Positions 38,134 to 48,538 of a stretch of 56,444 bases of DNA are shown piece after piece (within the stretch, counting starts at the first letter, position 1; every line of letters begins with the position of its first letter). The translations under genes were made by a program, and so were the position numbers. The DNA is from an uncultured Barnesiella sp. GTDB taxonomy: Bacteria > Bacteroidota > Bacteroidia > Bacteroidales > Barnesiellaceae. The stretch lies in contig CALUFO010000015.1 in the NCBI GenBank assembly GCA_944320015.1, forward strand, positions 1 through 56,444. Reading direction: 5' to 3'. Under the pieces are notes generated by a model that was given only the letters and a program-made list of their open reading frames with translations, was not told the origin of the DNA and did not search any database.

Positions 38134-41100
38134 TTACTCCGTTTTTCCCAACCGGGACAATTTCGCATCGATACGCGAAAGAATATCGTCATCACCGGCC
38201 GGATAATTATTCCGCAGACTCTGTAAATATTGCCGGGCTTGGAACGTGTCGCCCCGTGTCTCATAAATATCGGCCATGAGCAAGAAGGCTCGAGCCAGCC
38301 AATAATTATGAGGTGTACCTTTGTCGATGAAGGTATTCAACGTCTTTTCGGCCGTATCGAACGCCTTATTGTCAAACTGGTACTGAGCCAACCGATAGGC
38401 ACTCTCCGCCCCGTAAACCGAGCGGGTGTCTTTGGCCAGTTCCTCCCAATCGGCGGCGGCCTCTTTTCCTCGATTGGTATGGGCATAAGCATCGGCTCGG
38501 GCAAACAACACCTCTTGACGCAGGTCGGGCGACAACTTACTTTCGCCGAGCAACCCTTCGGCCGAGGCCAACACGTCGTCATATTGCTGTTTGTTATGTG
38601 CGATGCGAAGCATTCCCAAGCGAGCCGCCTGCTTGTTTTCGCCATTCGTCGCTTTCTTTTCCAAGGCTTTGAAGCCGACGAATGCCTCGTCGTAACGAGC
38701 TTTCAAATAGAGAATCTCGCATTTGCGAGCCAGCGACTCTTCGGCAAACTGCCCGTCAGGACTGTGTGTCACCACATAATCAAACGCCGATAACGCCTTG
38801 TCATATTCCTTCGCCGCAAACGAAGCCTGCCCCACATAATAGTTGGCCGGAACAAGGAATGCGCCCGATGGATAATTAGCGATGTATCGTTCGAGCGAAG
38901 CGACGCCTTTACCCGTCATATAGGTACGCTCGGCGGCCATATAGGAAAGCGAATCGAGTTCGGTTACCGGAGCCTGTTCCGACAGGCCTACCCGATTCAA
39001 ATAAGCGGCATAGGCATCGACAGCGTCACGCTCTACATACACCGACTTCAAATCGGCCACCGCCACACGAGCCTCCTCACTGGTGGGATAGCGCTCTATC
39101 ACTTGTTGGTAGGCAGCTATCGACTTATCGGTTTGCCCGTTGTTGAAATAAACCATACCCAACTGCAAACCTCCTTTGCGGGCGATCGCACTCTGCGGAT
39201 AATCGGCAATCAACCGTTCATAACAAACAATGGCGTCGTCGTTGCGATTGAGTATCGTATAGGATTGCCCCTTCTCAAACCAAGCGTTGGGCAGGTATGT
39301 CGAGCGGGGATAATCGGCTATCAACCGGTCGAGCAGCTCGATTTTTCGCAACTGTTCTTTTTGCAATCCCGCCATAAAGGCCTGTTGAAAAAGAGCATAA
39401 TCGCCGGTCGACGCATCGGTCACCCGAGCCTGTGCATAATATTTTTCGGCCTCGGCATACCGGCGGGCATAGTAATAGCAATCGCCGGTACGGGCATAGG
39501 CGTCGGCCAACATAGGTTTATTAGTTCCCGCCTGCGAAGACAAGTAATGCGAATAGCCGTCGAGTGCCTGTGCAAAATTGTGCTGCTTGAATTGGCAATA
39601 CGCCCAGTCGTACCACGCCAACGAATACATCGCACTGCGCTTGTCCTTACAAGCCGATAGATAAGCCGAGTAATTGCGAGCCGCGCTTCCATATGCTCCT
39701 TCACGATATTGGCACTCGGCCAACCAGAACTGCGCCTTTGCCCGAATATCGGTATCATAACGCCCCACGGCTATGGCTCGATTGAACAACGATTTCGCCT
39801 CGTCCATGCGGGAATTGGCAAAGGCTTCGGTACCCAACTGGAACAGTATGCGTTGCTTGGCCGCAAGGATTTTGGGATCGGGTCGCTCTATCTTCTCTAT
39901 CGAAGCGAGTGCCGACCGATAATTACGAGTGGTCATATAGACCTCGACCAAATAGTCGTTGATGTTATCGGCATAGCGCGATTGGGGGAACTCATTCAAA
40001 AACCGCTCGAACACTCCTACCGAATTGTCGAACGGCGAGGCTGTGCCCTCATAGAGCAAGAGGGCATAATTGTAAAGAGCGGTCTCCCTCACTTGACGGT
40101 CGTGGCTCCCCTGCGAAGCCATTTCAAAAGCCATGCGGGCATTGTTTTTATCCCCGCTCCGCAAATAAGCCTGCCCGATATAAAGATAGGAGTTTTGGGC
40201 GAGCGGATCGTTCACAGGAGTCACCTGTCCCAAATAGTCGATAGCCTGCGCGTCGTCTCCCCGACGATAGGCCATAATGCCCAACGCATACAGCGACGAC
40301 CGCTCGGGATTGTCGCAACGTCGCAGATAACGGTCGAGATATTCGGCCGCCATTTTGTCATCGCCCTCTTGATATGCGCTTTCTCCCATGAGACGCAACA
40401 GTTCGGTATAGGAATCGGTGTCGGAAGCCGTACGACCAAGCAACACTTTGCCCTCCGACAACACTTGCGCAAACCGTTTTTCCCCAAAGTATATTTGCAA
40501 CATGTGCAGGCGGGCAGAATAGCCATACCGGCTGTCGTCAGCGACTTTGGAAAAACCGGTTAACGCCGCGCGCTCGTCGCCTTCGTTCATCTGGATATAG
40601 GCCAGATAAAAAGTGGCTCCTTCGTGAAACCTTTTCTTCCCGACAAGAATCTGAAACAACGGTTTGGCCGCCGCCATGTCGCCGGTCTTCAACAGCGAAC
40701 AGGCCATGCGGTACCCCCACCGGTCCTCTTCGTCACCGGTGAGCAGACTCACGTTTATCGAGCGATAAACCTGCAAAGCCTCGGCATACTCCTGCCTGTC
40801 GTAATAATAGTCGGCCAATACCAACCGAGCCTGTACCGCATGGCTCGATGCCGGATAATCCCGCAAAAAAGCCTGTAACCGGGCTACCGCTTCGGACGAC
40901 TGGTTGCGTGCCTCGGAAAGAGCGATATACCAGTCGGCCGTCTCGCGCAACTCCTCCGGCAAATCGATCCGGCAAGCCTCTTGCATCACATCGACACAGC
41001 CCACATAGTTTCTCTCTTCAAAAAGGAATATACCCCTATTGATCAAAGATTGATAATCGTTATAGACCGGTACTCCCGGCTCGACCGCCAAAAGTTGCCC

Positions 41101-41148
41101 CGCATACACCACGGCAAAGATGACTATAATCGCTCGTCTCATGCACAT
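38134..41148 (-). CDS. Large tetratricopeptide-repeat protein, exported
   Basis: 1004 residues. N-terminal signal sequence ([18 protein letters not shown]), then TPR-like helix pairs along the whole length. Typical repeat strings are [69 protein letters not shown] and [17 protein letters not shown] count well over 20 such units. No enzymatic domain is visible, so it is a periplasmic or outer-membrane-associated scaffold. It begins 2 bases after the U32 gene (an in-frame ATG 6 bases further in is possible) and precedes the barrel gene by 26 bases. The gene order suggests that TPR protein and barrel form one complex (inference). Confidence 0.85.
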   Translation of the reverse strand: MCMRRAIIVIFAVVYAGQLLAVEPGVPVYNDYQSLINRGIFLFEERNYVGCVDVMQEACRIDLPEELRETADWYIALSEARNQSSEAVARLQAFLRDYPASSHAVQARLVLADYYYDRQEYAEALQVYRSINVSLLTGDEEDRWGYRMACSLLKTGDMAAAKPLFQILVGKKRFHEGATFYLAYIQMNEGDERAALTGFSKVADDSRYGYSARLHMLQIYFGEKRFAQVLSEGKVLLGRTASDTDSYTELLRLMGESAYQEGDDKMAAEYLDRYLRRCDNPERSSLYALGIMAYRRGDDAQAIDYLGQVTPVNDPLAQNSYLYIGQAYLRSGDKNNARMAFEMASQGSHDRQVRETALYNYALLLYEGTASPFDNSVGVFERFLNEFPQSRYADNINDYLVEVYMTTRNYRSALASIEKIERPDPKILAAKQRILFQLGTEAFANSRMDEAKSLFNRAIAVGRYDTDIRAKAQFWLAECQYREGAYGSAARNYSAYLSACKDKRSAMYSLAWYDWAYCQFKQHNFAQALDGYSHYLSSQAGTNKPMLADAYARTGDCYYYARRYAEAEKYYAQARVTDASTGDYALFQQAFMAGLQKEQLRKIELLDRLIADYPRSTYLPNAWFEKGQSYTILNRNDDAIVCYERLIADYPQSAIARKGGLQLGMVYFNNGQTDKSIAAYQQVIERYPTSEEARVAVADLKSVYVERDAVDAYAAYLNRVGLSEQAPVTELDSLSYMAAERTYMTGKGVASLERYIANYPSGAFLVPANYYVGQASFAAKEYDKALSAFDYVVTHSPDGQFAEESLARKCEILYLKARYDEAFVGFKALEKKATNGENKQAARLGMLRIAHNKQQYDDVLASAEGLLGESKLSPDLRQEVLFARADAYAHTNRGKEAAADWEELAKDTRSVYGAESAYRLAQYQFDNKAFDTAEKTLNTFIDKGTPHNYWLARAFLLMADIYETRGDTFQARQYLQSLRNNYPAGDDDILSRIDAKLSRLGKTE

Positions 41149-41150
41149 AC

Positions 41151-42410
41151 CTATTTTGTTTTAAGTTCCGAACTATCCACCCATTTAAACAATTTATCCG
41201 ATGGCCGTATCTTCTCATCGACCCGCATCGAGAAACGGTCGCCCTTCACGGCTGTTTCAACCGGTTTCAAATCGACCCGTATCTCTTCGACCTTGCGGAA
41301 GAGGGCTCCCGTCGTGGGGCCTGTAATCAACACCTCGTCGCCTACGCTCAACGAACCGCTTTCGAGCAGAAACTCGGCCACTCCAAGATTGGAAAAATAT
41401 TTCACCCCTTTACCGATATAAACCTTCCGACGGGTCGCTGCCGAGCCATAGTTATGCGTCCACTCGCCCAACCGCTGCCCCAAATAATATCCATTCCAAA
41501 ATCCCCGGTTAAAGACCGTCGAGAGCCGCTCGTTCCACCCGGCGATTTTCTCATCGGTAAACTCGTCGTTCAAATAGGCCTCTATCGCCTCGTTATAGCA
41601 CGAGACGACGGTGCGCACATATTCAGGTCCCCGGGCGCGGCCTTCGATTTTGAATACCCGCACTCCCGAGTCGATGAGTTTGTTGAGAAAATGAATCGTC
41701 TTCAAGTCTTTCGGTGACATGATATAGGCATTCTCCACCGCCAGTTCATCGCCGGTCTCCCGGTCTCTCACCTCGTATGACCGACGGCAAATCTGCATGC
41801 AGGCACCTCGGTTGGCCGAGGCATTCATCTCGTGCAAACTCAAATAGCACTTCCCCGAGACCGCCATACACAATGCTCCGTGACAAAACATCTCGATACG
41901 CACCGGCTCACCGCCCGGCCCCACAATGCGCTCGCGCTCGATAGCCTCGTGAATATGGCCAACCTGCTCCATATTCAGCTCCCGAGCCAATACCACCACA
42001 TCGGCAAAGTGAGCATAAAACCGCAACGCCTCGACATTCGAAATGTTCAACTGAGTCGAGAGATGTACCTCCACCCCTCTCTCCCGGGCATAAGTCATGG
42101 CCGCCACATCGCTGGCGATAATCGCCGATATGCCCGCTTCTTTGGCGGCATCGACAATCTGGTGCAGCAAAGCGATATCTTCGTCATAAATAACGGTATT
42201 GACCGTCAAATAGCTCTTTATATCGTGTTCGTTACAAATACGGGCTATTTCGCGTAAATCGTCTATCGTAAAATTATTCGATGAGCGGGCTCGCATATTC
42301 AATCCCTCGATACCGAAGTAGACCGAATCGGCTCCTCCCTGTATAGCGGCGGCCAACGAGTCGTACGAGCCCACCGGCGCCATAATTTCAAAATCGCTTC
42401 TCCTCATCAT
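41151..42410 (-). CDS. U32-family peptidase / tRNA hydroxylation-type protein
   Basis: 419 residues of the U32 family, historically called collagenase-like proteases; relatives TrhP and RlhA act in RNA hydroxylation. Landmarks: [26 protein letters not shown] at the N-terminus, [20 protein letters not shown] with clustered cysteines near 170-190, and the signature [11 protein letters not shown]...[17 protein letters not shown] near 235-275. The C-terminal beta domain (about 335-419) matches the usual peptidase_U32_C-type barrel. Whether this copy is protease-like or RNA-modifying cannot be settled by eye; the cysteine cluster favours the RNA-modification group. It lies 10 bases after mutS and 2 bases before the TPR gene. 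Confidence 0.88.
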   Translation of the reverse strand: MMRRSDFEIMAPVGSYDSLAAAIQGGADSVYFGIEGLNMRARSSNNFTIDDLREIARICNEHDIKSYLTVNTVIYDEDIALLHQIVDAAKEAGISAIIASDVAAMTYARERGVEVHLSTQLNISNVEALRFYAHFADVVVLARELNMEQVGHIHEAIERERIVGPGGEPVRIEMFCHGALCMAVSGKCYLSLHEMNASANRGACMQICRRSYEVRDRETGDELAVENAYIMSPKDLKTIHFLNKLIDSGVRVFKIEGRARGPEYVRTVVSCYNEAIEAYLNDEFTDEKIAGWNERLSTVFNRGFWNGYYLGQRLGEWTHNYGSAATRRKVYIGKGVKYFSNLGVAEFLLESGSLSVGDEVLITGPTTGALFRKVEEIRVDLKPVETAVKGDRFSMRVDEKIRPSDKLFKWVDSSELKTK

Positions 42411-42420
42411 AAAAGCTATC

Positions 42421-45036
42421 TTATTTCCCCGTAATTATCTTTTTTATCTCATTCAGTTTGTTCAACGCCTCTACCGGTGTGAGGTTATTGATATCGGCTT
42501 GTAGAATTTCGTCGCGCACCTGCGAAAGTACCGGGTCGTCGAGTTGGAAGAAACTCAACTGCATACCACCTCTCGACGAAGCGATCTCGGCAGTGGGCTT
42601 GGCAATTCCGTTCTGCCGGTTTTCCGACTCCAACTGCTTCAAAATCTGGTCGGCTCGTTTCACAATGCTCTGCGGCATACCGGCCAGTTTGGCCACATGG
42701 ATACCGAAACTGTGTTCGCTGCCGCCTCGTACCAATTTGCGCAAGAAAATCACCTTATTGTCGATTTCCTTGACCGATACGTTGTAATTGACAATGCGCT
42801 TATATGTACGCTCCATCTCGTTCAATTCGTGATAATGGGTCGCAAAGAGGGTCTTGGCCCGAGCCTTGGGGTGTTCGTGAATATGCTCCACGATAGCCCA
42901 TGCAATGGAGATTCCGTCGTAGGTACTCGTGCCGCGCCCCAACTCGTCGAACAGTACCAGACTGCGCTCCGACAGATTGTTGAGAATATCGGCCGCCTCG
43001 GTCATCTCGACCATGAATGTCGATTCGCCCAGCGAAATATTGTCCGAGGCTCCCACCCGGGTGAATATCTTGTCCACGATTCCTATACGAGCCGCTTCGG
43101 CCGGTACATAACTGCCTATTTGCGCCATCAACACGATAAGTGCGGTTTGCCGCAACAAGGCCGATTTACCGGCCATATTGGGTCCGGTAATCATCATTAT
43201 CTGCTGCCGGTCATTGTCGAGTTCGACACTGTTGCCGATATATGGCTCCCCCGGAGGCAACTGCTTCTCGATAACGGGGTGACGCCCCTCTTTGATATCG
43301 ATAGCCAACGAGTCGTTCACCTCGGGTCGAATGTATTTATTCTCTACGGCCGATTTGACAAACGACAGCAGGCAGTCGAGGCGGGCGATAAGATTCGAAT
43401 CGTGTTGTATGGCCGGGATATACTCGGTCAGCGACAAAATGAGGTCGTTGAACAATTGCGTCTCCAACGAGAGGATTTTCTCCTCGGCGCCCAAAATCTT
43501 CTCTTCATACTCTTTCAACTCCTGTGTGATATACCGCTCGGCGTTTACCAACGTCTGTTTCCTGATCCACTCGGAAGGGACTTTCTCTTTGTGTGTGTTG
43601 CGCACCTCTATATAATACCCAAACACATTGTTGTATCCTATTTTGAGACTGGGGATACCGGTCTTTTCGCTCTCACGCTGTTGCACATGCAGCAAATAGT
43701 CTTTCCCCGAATAAGAAATTTCGCGCAACTCGTCCAACTCGGCATTCACCCCTTTGCGGATAATCCCGCCTCGATTCACCAAATTGGGTGCGTCGGGATT
43801 GATTTCGCGCTCGATGCGGTCTCTGACGAGGACACAGCAATTCAACTGCTCGCCGATACGTTGCAGCACCGGCTCATCGCTCTGCATACACACCGCTTTG
43901 ATAGGTTCTATCGCCGATAGAGCCACTTTCAACTGTACCACCTCACGGGGCGAAATGCGGCCTACGGCCACCTTAGAGATGAGCCGCTCCATATCGCCTA
44001 TCGTATCGAGTTGAGGCTCGATAACCTCCCGAGCCTCGGGGTGGCGAAAGAAATACTCCACCCCGTTCAACCGATCCTCGATAGGCTTCACATCTTTCAA
44101 TGGGAAAATAATCCACCGTTTGAGCATGCGGGCTCCCATCGGGGTAACCGTGCGGTCGATCACGTCGAGCAGGCTTTTCCCCCCTTCATTCATGGGTGCG
44201 AGCAATTCGAGGCTTCGCACCGTAAATTTATCGAGCCGCACATATCGCTCCTCTTCGATGCGCGACAACGAAGTGATATGCGAAATTTGCGTGTGCTGTG
44301 TAATATCGAGATAATGCAGCAACGACCCCGCCGCGATAATCGCATTGGGCATGTTGTGAATGCCGAAACCTTTCAGGTTCTTCGTCTCGAAATGGCGCAA
44401 CAGGCGATCCGAGGCAGCCTCGTCGGTATAAACCCAGTCGTCCAATTCAAACGTAAAAAAGCGGCTTCCGAAGTGCTCCTCGAACAGTTTCCGCTTCGTT
44501 CGCTCGAACAACACCTCTTTGGGGGCAAAGTTGCCCAACAACTTATCGACATAATCGTAGTTGCCCTCGGCCGCCAAAAACTCTCCGGTCGAAATGTCGA
44601 GAAACGCCACTCCCACCTTATTGTTCTTCCCGAAGTGGACTCCCGCCAAAAAGTTATTCTCGCGATGATCCAGTATATTGTCGTTGATCGACACCCCCGG
44701 TGTCACCAACTCGGTAATTCCCCGTTTGACCAGTTTTTTGGTCAGCTTGGGGTCTTCCAACTGTTCACAAATAGCCACCCGCTTGCCGGCTCGCACCAGC
44801 TTGGGCAAATAGGTATCGAGGGCATGATGCGGGAATCCCGCCAGCTCTACATACTGAGCGGCTCCGTTTGCCCGCCGGGTGAGGGTAATGCCTAAAATTT
44901 CCGATGCCACCAACGCATCGTCCGAAAAAGTTTCATAAAAATCCCCCACCCTGAAAAGCAATATCGCATCGGGATGCTTGGCTTTCATCTCGACATACTG
45001 CTTCATTAGCGGAGTTTCAACAATTTCTTTGGCCAC
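42421..45036 (-). CDS. mutS: DNA mismatch repair protein MutS
   Basis: Recognises mismatches and small loops and starts repair. 871 residues. Mismatch-binding N-terminal domain with the phenylalanine-glutamate clamp in [11 protein letters not shown] (near 24-34). ATPase domain with Walker A GPNMAGKS at about 617-624 and the [12 protein letters not shown] Walker B region. The start is GTG at 45036; this gives the family's usual N-terminus ([14 protein letters not shown]), and the ATG at 45006 would remove conserved residues. It heads a four-gene unit with U32, TPR and barrel genes. A -7 element TATCTTTG lies about 50 bases upstream. Confidence 0.96.
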   Translation of the reverse strand: MAKEIVETPLMKQYVEMKAKHPDAILLFRVGDFYETFSDDALVASEILGITLTRRANGAAQYVELAGFPHHALDTYLPKLVRAGKRVAICEQLEDPKLTKKLVKRGITELVTPGVSINDNILDHRENNFLAGVHFGKNNKVGVAFLDISTGEFLAAEGNYDYVDKLLGNFAPKEVLFERTKRKLFEEHFGSRFFTFELDDWVYTDEAASDRLLRHFETKNLKGFGIHNMPNAIIAAGSLLHYLDITQHTQISHITSLSRIEEERYVRLDKFTVRSLELLAPMNEGGKSLLDVIDRTVTPMGARMLKRWIIFPLKDVKPIEDRLNGVEYFFRHPEAREVIEPQLDTIGDMERLISKVAVGRISPREVVQLKVALSAIEPIKAVCMQSDEPVLQRIGEQLNCCVLVRDRIEREINPDAPNLVNRGGIIRKGVNAELDELREISYSGKDYLLHVQQRESEKTGIPSLKIGYNNVFGYYIEVRNTHKEKVPSEWIRKQTLVNAERYITQELKEYEEKILGAEEKILSLETQLFNDLILSLTEYIPAIQHDSNLIARLDCLLSFVKSAVENKYIRPEVNDSLAIDIKEGRHPVIEKQLPPGEPYIGNSVELDNDRQQIMMITGPNMAGKSALLRQTALIVLMAQIGSYVPAEAARIGIVDKIFTRVGASDNISLGESTFMVEMTEAADILNNLSERSLVLFDELGRGTSTYDGISIAWAIVEHIHEHPKARAKTLFATHYHELNEMERTYKRIVNYNVSVKEIDNKVIFLRKLVRGGSEHSFGIHVAKLAGMPQSIVKRADQILKQLESENRQNGIAKPTAEIASSRGGMQLSFFQLDDPVLSQVRDEILQADINNLTPVEALNKLNEIKKIITGK

Positions 45037-45085
45037 GATCTGTCTTTTATCTTCTTGATTTGATTACTTTCCTGTTTAAGAGTAA

Positions 45086-45093
45086 CAAAGATA
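45086..45093 (-). promoter_or_regulatory. -7 element of the mutS operon
   Basis: TATCTTTG on the minus strand, 49 bases before the mutS start. No other element of this type is seen ahead of the U32, TPR or barrel genes, where the gaps are 2-26 bases. Confidence 0.55.
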
Positions 45094-45114
45094 ACGGTTT
45101 CGGGCGAAATTGTG

Positions 45115-45175
45115 AAATAAAAAAATATAAACGCATTTTAGCTCCTTTCAAGAAGGTACTAAAATGCGTTTATAT
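45115..45175 (-). terminator. Strong terminator after the CotH-kinase gene
   Basis: A 17-bp perfect stem (45125-45141 with 45159-45175, core TATAAACGCATTTTAG) and a 17-base loop that can form a small CCTT/AAGG inner stem. On the minus strand seven Ts follow. It lies 30 bases past the CotH stop. Confidence 0.88.
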
Positions 45176-45205
45176 ATTCAAGCTCGACTAAGTCTATCTC
45201 AAAGA

Positions 45206-46603
45206 TCAATACAATCCAAAATTCTCATGACTTGAAATATAATCAACTCTATTCAAAATCCATTGCCTCAATCGTGCTGCATTCTCCTTAAAATCGAAAG
45301 ATCCTTTTGTTACTCCTGCAACTACAGGCCATCTTACCCCATTTTCTATGGCCGAAGGCTCTATCTGCTCTGCATATTGGTCCATATAATCCAACAATTG
45401 GGGAAGCAAATTTTCCTTGAAATAATTGAATCTCTCTTCATACATAGCTCTAAACTCAGGAGTAGAACATAATTTTCTAAAAAATGGTTCTCCTTTTAAC
45501 GGCTCCCACTTCCCTAACAATATAATATTGAATACATCATTTTCCAACCCGTTATTATACGTGAAAGCCCAATCAAAATCCCAAATAGGGCCAAAATGAT
45601 ATACATCGTCAAGACTCCTTTTATAAACATAAACACTATTGGGCCACGTTATTTCACCATTTCCACAAACATTATAAACTATCATATAGTTTACAAGAGA
45701 CTCCATGTCCAAACAATCTGTGAGATCTTCTCCATTATAGACTTTTTCTTCAAATGAAGCAAAATCATTTTGCCAAATACTCAACAAAGAATCTGGTGTA
45801 ATTCCTTTTATCTCGGCAATCTCTTCAAGATCCGGATCTTTTACCATGACTGGAAGGTCATAGTTAGTTGTCCTAAATTTATATGTTTCATCATAATTAG
45901 AATCTAATTCAAATAAGATACCGGATTCTTCGTCTATATCAACGCTTCCTCCCGTTATACCTATTTTCTCTGTAATAATATATGCACCTTTAAATATCCC
46001 ATTGAAATAAACTCTTATCGGTTGACAATGATTGGTATAGGGCATTCCCAACAATTGACCTATTTTCAGAGCAACCGTATTTCTCATTAAAGAACAATCT
46101 ATATAGTTGGCAATTAACGCATAACTTTTTGCTTTTTCAAAACCAAAGAGTGAAACCTTTTTATCAAATTTGAAACGATACGGTTTTTTAGGCCATTGCC
46201 ATGTAGAATTTCCTCGCCCTTTAATAGATACCGGCAAAGAATCTACATCCTCAAATAATCCGTTTCCATCTATTCGAAGAATGGCATTTAAATACGTTTC
46301 TTTATCTACCAATTCTTCCAAATCGGGATTATCTGGAATAGTGATATATAATGTAGGAACATTCGTTCCTAACTCACATCTTGTTATATTCGACAACGGT
46401 ATAGCCAATTGAGACTCTTCCTTGTTTACAATCATACTATCCCCATCATGCAATACATGGGAAATGCTGTCTATTTCTTTAGTCTTTATGGAATAAAAAT
46501 TAGAATCCGCACAATGTACATGAAGCCAAGAATGAGGTTGTTCCCCATACGAAAATAGTGGCAATAAAAGTAAAAGGCATAAAAATTTTCTCATTTTTCT
46601 CAT
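45206..46603 (-). CDS. CotH-kinase family exported protein
   Basis: 465 residues from the ATG at 46603 (an ATG at 46594 is equally possible), with a hydrophobic signal peptide (FLCLLLLLPLFSYG). Residues about 20-85 form a short beta module with YSIKTKEIDSISH and PLSNITRCEL, of a kind common at the N-terminus of Bacteroidota surface proteins. The CotH fold follows: LRIDGNGLFED, SIKGRGNSTW, KPYRFKFDKK, ALIANYIDCSLMRN and the kinase-like GPIWDFDWAF near 360. CotH proteins phosphorylate partner surface proteins in spore coats, and are common exported proteins in Bacteroidota, where their substrates are mostly unknown. The gene is clearly AT-rich compared with mutS, and sits 48 bases after the small T9SS-tagged gene. 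Own terminator. Confidence 0.85.
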   Translation of the reverse strand: MRKMRKFLCLLLLLPLFSYGEQPHSWLHVHCADSNFYSIKTKEIDSISHVLHDGDSMIVNKEESQLAIPLSNITRCELGTNVPTLYITIPDNPDLEELVDKETYLNAILRIDGNGLFEDVDSLPVSIKGRGNSTWQWPKKPYRFKFDKKVSLFGFEKAKSYALIANYIDCSLMRNTVALKIGQLLGMPYTNHCQPIRVYFNGIFKGAYIITEKIGITGGSVDIDEESGILFELDSNYDETYKFRTTNYDLPVMVKDPDLEEIAEIKGITPDSLLSIWQNDFASFEEKVYNGEDLTDCLDMESLVNYMIVYNVCGNGEITWPNSVYVYKRSLDDVYHFGPIWDFDWAFTYNNGLENDVFNIILLGKWEPLKGEPFFRKLCSTPEFRAMYEERFNYFKENLLPQLLDYMDQYAEQIEPSAIENGVRWPVVAGVTKGSFDFKENAARLRQWILNRVDYISSHENFGLY

Positions 46604-46651
46604 TTTTTTGTGTGTACTTGATAAAACAAATCCCCCTATAATAATCAATTA

Positions 46652-47113
46652 TTATTTCTTTGTTACTATAAATTTTCGCGAGATATTATTATATGTTAGA
46701 ATATATACCCCATTTGACAATTGACTTATATCCATTCTAAATTCGCCATCGCTTCTATTCGTGGCTATAAGCTTACCATACATATCATAAATACGAACCA
46801 CAGTCCCGGCATTCAATCCGATTATTTGTATATCATTCCCTGTAAACAAAAATGTTTCGGATTGCAACTGATCCTCTACAGCCGAAGAAATTCCCGAATA
46901 ATAAAATCCTTTTACATCTCCAAGAGTGAACCGGTTGTTTTCATTTTCACTTTCAAATACAAGTTCATTCTCAGTAAACTTCATGACCAAATCTGAAGAC
47001 AATTCTACCTCTACAATAGTATTATCCTTAAATTCAACATTTACTTTCCTACTATTTGCATACAATACAGAACATAGCAATAATGCCACTACGATTAGAC
47101 CCAATTTTTTCAT
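46652..47113 (-). CDS. Small exported protein with T9SS type A sorting domain
   Basis: 153 residues from the ATG at 47113, preceded by AAAGAG. Signal peptide (KKLGLIVVALLLCSVLYA), then a short beta module (KVNVEFKDNTIVEVELSSDLVMKF, LGDVKGFYYSG), then about 65 residues that fit the T9SS sorting domain (VVRIYDMYGKLIATN, ISQLSNGVYILTYNN, RKFIVTKK). There is nothing between module and sorting signal that could be a catalytic or binding domain, so the whole protein is little more than a tag with a 60-residue head. The gene is AT-rich, as is the CotH gene that follows it after 48 bases. A promoter is at 47154-47186. Confidence 0.8.
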   Translation of the reverse strand: MKKLGLIVVALLLCSVLYANSRKVNVEFKDNTIVEVELSSDLVMKFTENELVFESENENNRFTLGDVKGFYYSGISSAVEDQLQSETFLFTGNDIQIIGLNAGTVVRIYDMYGKLIATNRSDGEFRMDISQLSNGVYILTYNNISRKFIVTKK

Positions 47114-47153
47114 CTCTTTAATTTTAGTTATTAACTTTATTATCATATTTTCA

Positions 47154-47186
47154 CAAAAGTAGTATATTTTTTTCTTTCCATATCAA
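47154..47186 (-). promoter_or_regulatory. Promoter of the small T9SS protein and CotH gene
   Basis: TACTTTTG (47154-47161) on the minus strand, with TTG at 47184-47186 (22-base spacing), 40 bases before the ATG at 47113. Confidence 0.6.
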
Positions 47187-47273
47187 CTTCAATAAAAATA
47201 TCAACAAATACTATCCCCGATACACATGTCTCTCTATTAAAATACCGAGCCAATACTCAAAAACAAACCTCGA

Positions 47274-48395
47274 TTATACTTTCAAAAATATCCGTTTGCG
47301 ATACAAAAAGTAGAGAAAAAACCAACAACAAGCTACGTATCCTATGCGGAGAACGACCTCTCCAGCCGAAGCACTCACACATCGGCCTACCCACTCGCAC
47401 AATCCGCCAAACAAAAAGCGATTCATGTGCGAAAATCCCAATATCTGTTGAGCCAGATATATGGTAATGGAATTTAAGCCTATTACTCTGAAAAATAGAG
47501 TCCAAGAACTGCACCCTTTCACATCTACCACATAATAAAACAATGCAAACAACACATACGAGAGTCCTCCTACAAAGCAGGTAAACGAACTGCTCCATAA
47601 CATCTTGTTTATCGGGAATACTTTGTTCCACATCAACCCAACAACAATCAATGCAGCACCGATTCCTACCAACAGAAGGCTCTTGCGCACACCGTCGCCT
47701 ATTTGCTCTGACCGGACTATCTCTCCGGCATAAATACCCAACAATGCAGTAACTACTGCCGGCAACGTACTCAACAATCCCTCGGGATCAAAATTCCCAT
47801 AGGCCAATTTCCCGGGCAACAAATGTCGGTCGACATAACCCACAAGATTGCCTTCGAGTGAAAGAGACGAAGCTCCTGCTGCATCGGGTGCCGGCACAAA
47901 AGCCAGCAACAACCAATATCCAATCAGAATAATAGCGATCAAGCCATATTGAACCGACTTTTTCAAATACATATAAATAAAAGCGCCCAACATCCATGCC
48001 ACACCGATACGCCCCAACACACTGGCCACACGCATCTCAGAGAAATCCAATTCAAAAAAACCATTATACACCATTCCCAACACCACAAGCACAATCGCTC
48101 GCCGGAATATCCGAAAGGCAATTCCCCGATTGGTAGCACCTTTAATCCGTTGTTTTGCTAACGAAAAAGGGAAAGAGACTCCCGCAATAAATAAAAACAA
48201 AGGGAATATCATGTCGTGCTGCGTAAAACCATTCCACTCCACATGCGACATGTGTCCGGCCACCACATCGCCCACCGCCGTGGGAAAGCATTCGTTCAAC
48301 GCTATGACCAACGGGGCAAACCCCATAATGAAAAGCATATCGAAACCTCGCAAAGTATCCAGTGACAACAACCGGCCGTCTCTCTTTTTCTCCAT
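47274..48395 (-). CDS. DUF5009/heparan-alpha-glucosaminide N-acetyltransferase-like membrane protein
   Basis: 373 residues with about ten membrane segments. The N-terminus (RLLSLDTLRGFDMLFIMGF) is the hallmark of the DUF5009/DUF1624 group related to lysosomal HGSNAT, which moves acetyl from acetyl-CoA across a membrane to an amino sugar. A conserved histidine region (HMSHVEWNGFTQHDMIFPLFLFIAG) follows near 65-90. I start at the ATG 48395; the frame further upstream would pass through the palindrome at 48419-48435. The acceptor sugar is unknown; peptidoglycan or glycan amino sugars are plausible. Monocistronic, with an unusually perfect palindrome 24 bases ahead of the ATG. Confidence 0.85.
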   Translation of the reverse strand: MEKKRDGRLLSLDTLRGFDMLFIMGFAPLVIALNECFPTAVGDVVAGHMSHVEWNGFTQHDMIFPLFLFIAGVSFPFSLAKQRIKGATNRGIAFRIFRRAIVLVVLGMVYNGFFELDFSEMRVASVLGRIGVAWMLGAFIYMYLKKSVQYGLIAIILIGYWLLLAFVPAPDAAGASSLSLEGNLVGYVDRHLLPGKLAYGNFDPEGLLSTLPAVVTALLGIYAGEIVRSEQIGDGVRKSLLLVGIGAALIVVGLMWNKVFPINKMLWSSSFTCFVGGLSYVLFALFYYVVDVKGCSSWTLFFRVIGLNSITIYLAQQILGFSHMNRFLFGGLCEWVGRCVSASAGEVVLRIGYVACCWFFLYFLYRKRIFLKV

Positions 48396-48418
48396 AAAAA
48401 TTCTATTTATACATCGTC

Positions 48419-48435
48419 CTTGTATAATATACAAG
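48419..48435. promoter_or_regulatory. Perfect palindrome upstream of the DUF5009 gene, possible operator
   Basis: CTTGTATA-A-TATACAAG, eight pairs around one base, 24 bases before the ATG at 48395. The symmetry and position suit a dimeric regulator, but no such regulator is adjacent. Confidence 0.45.
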
Positions 48436-48538
48436 CCAATGGTATATTCTATCCAACTCATGGCATAAAATAAACCATTTCAAAACAGAATTGTAAAGCC
48501 AAAAAAGATTGATTATATAAACAATATGGCAAAACGTC

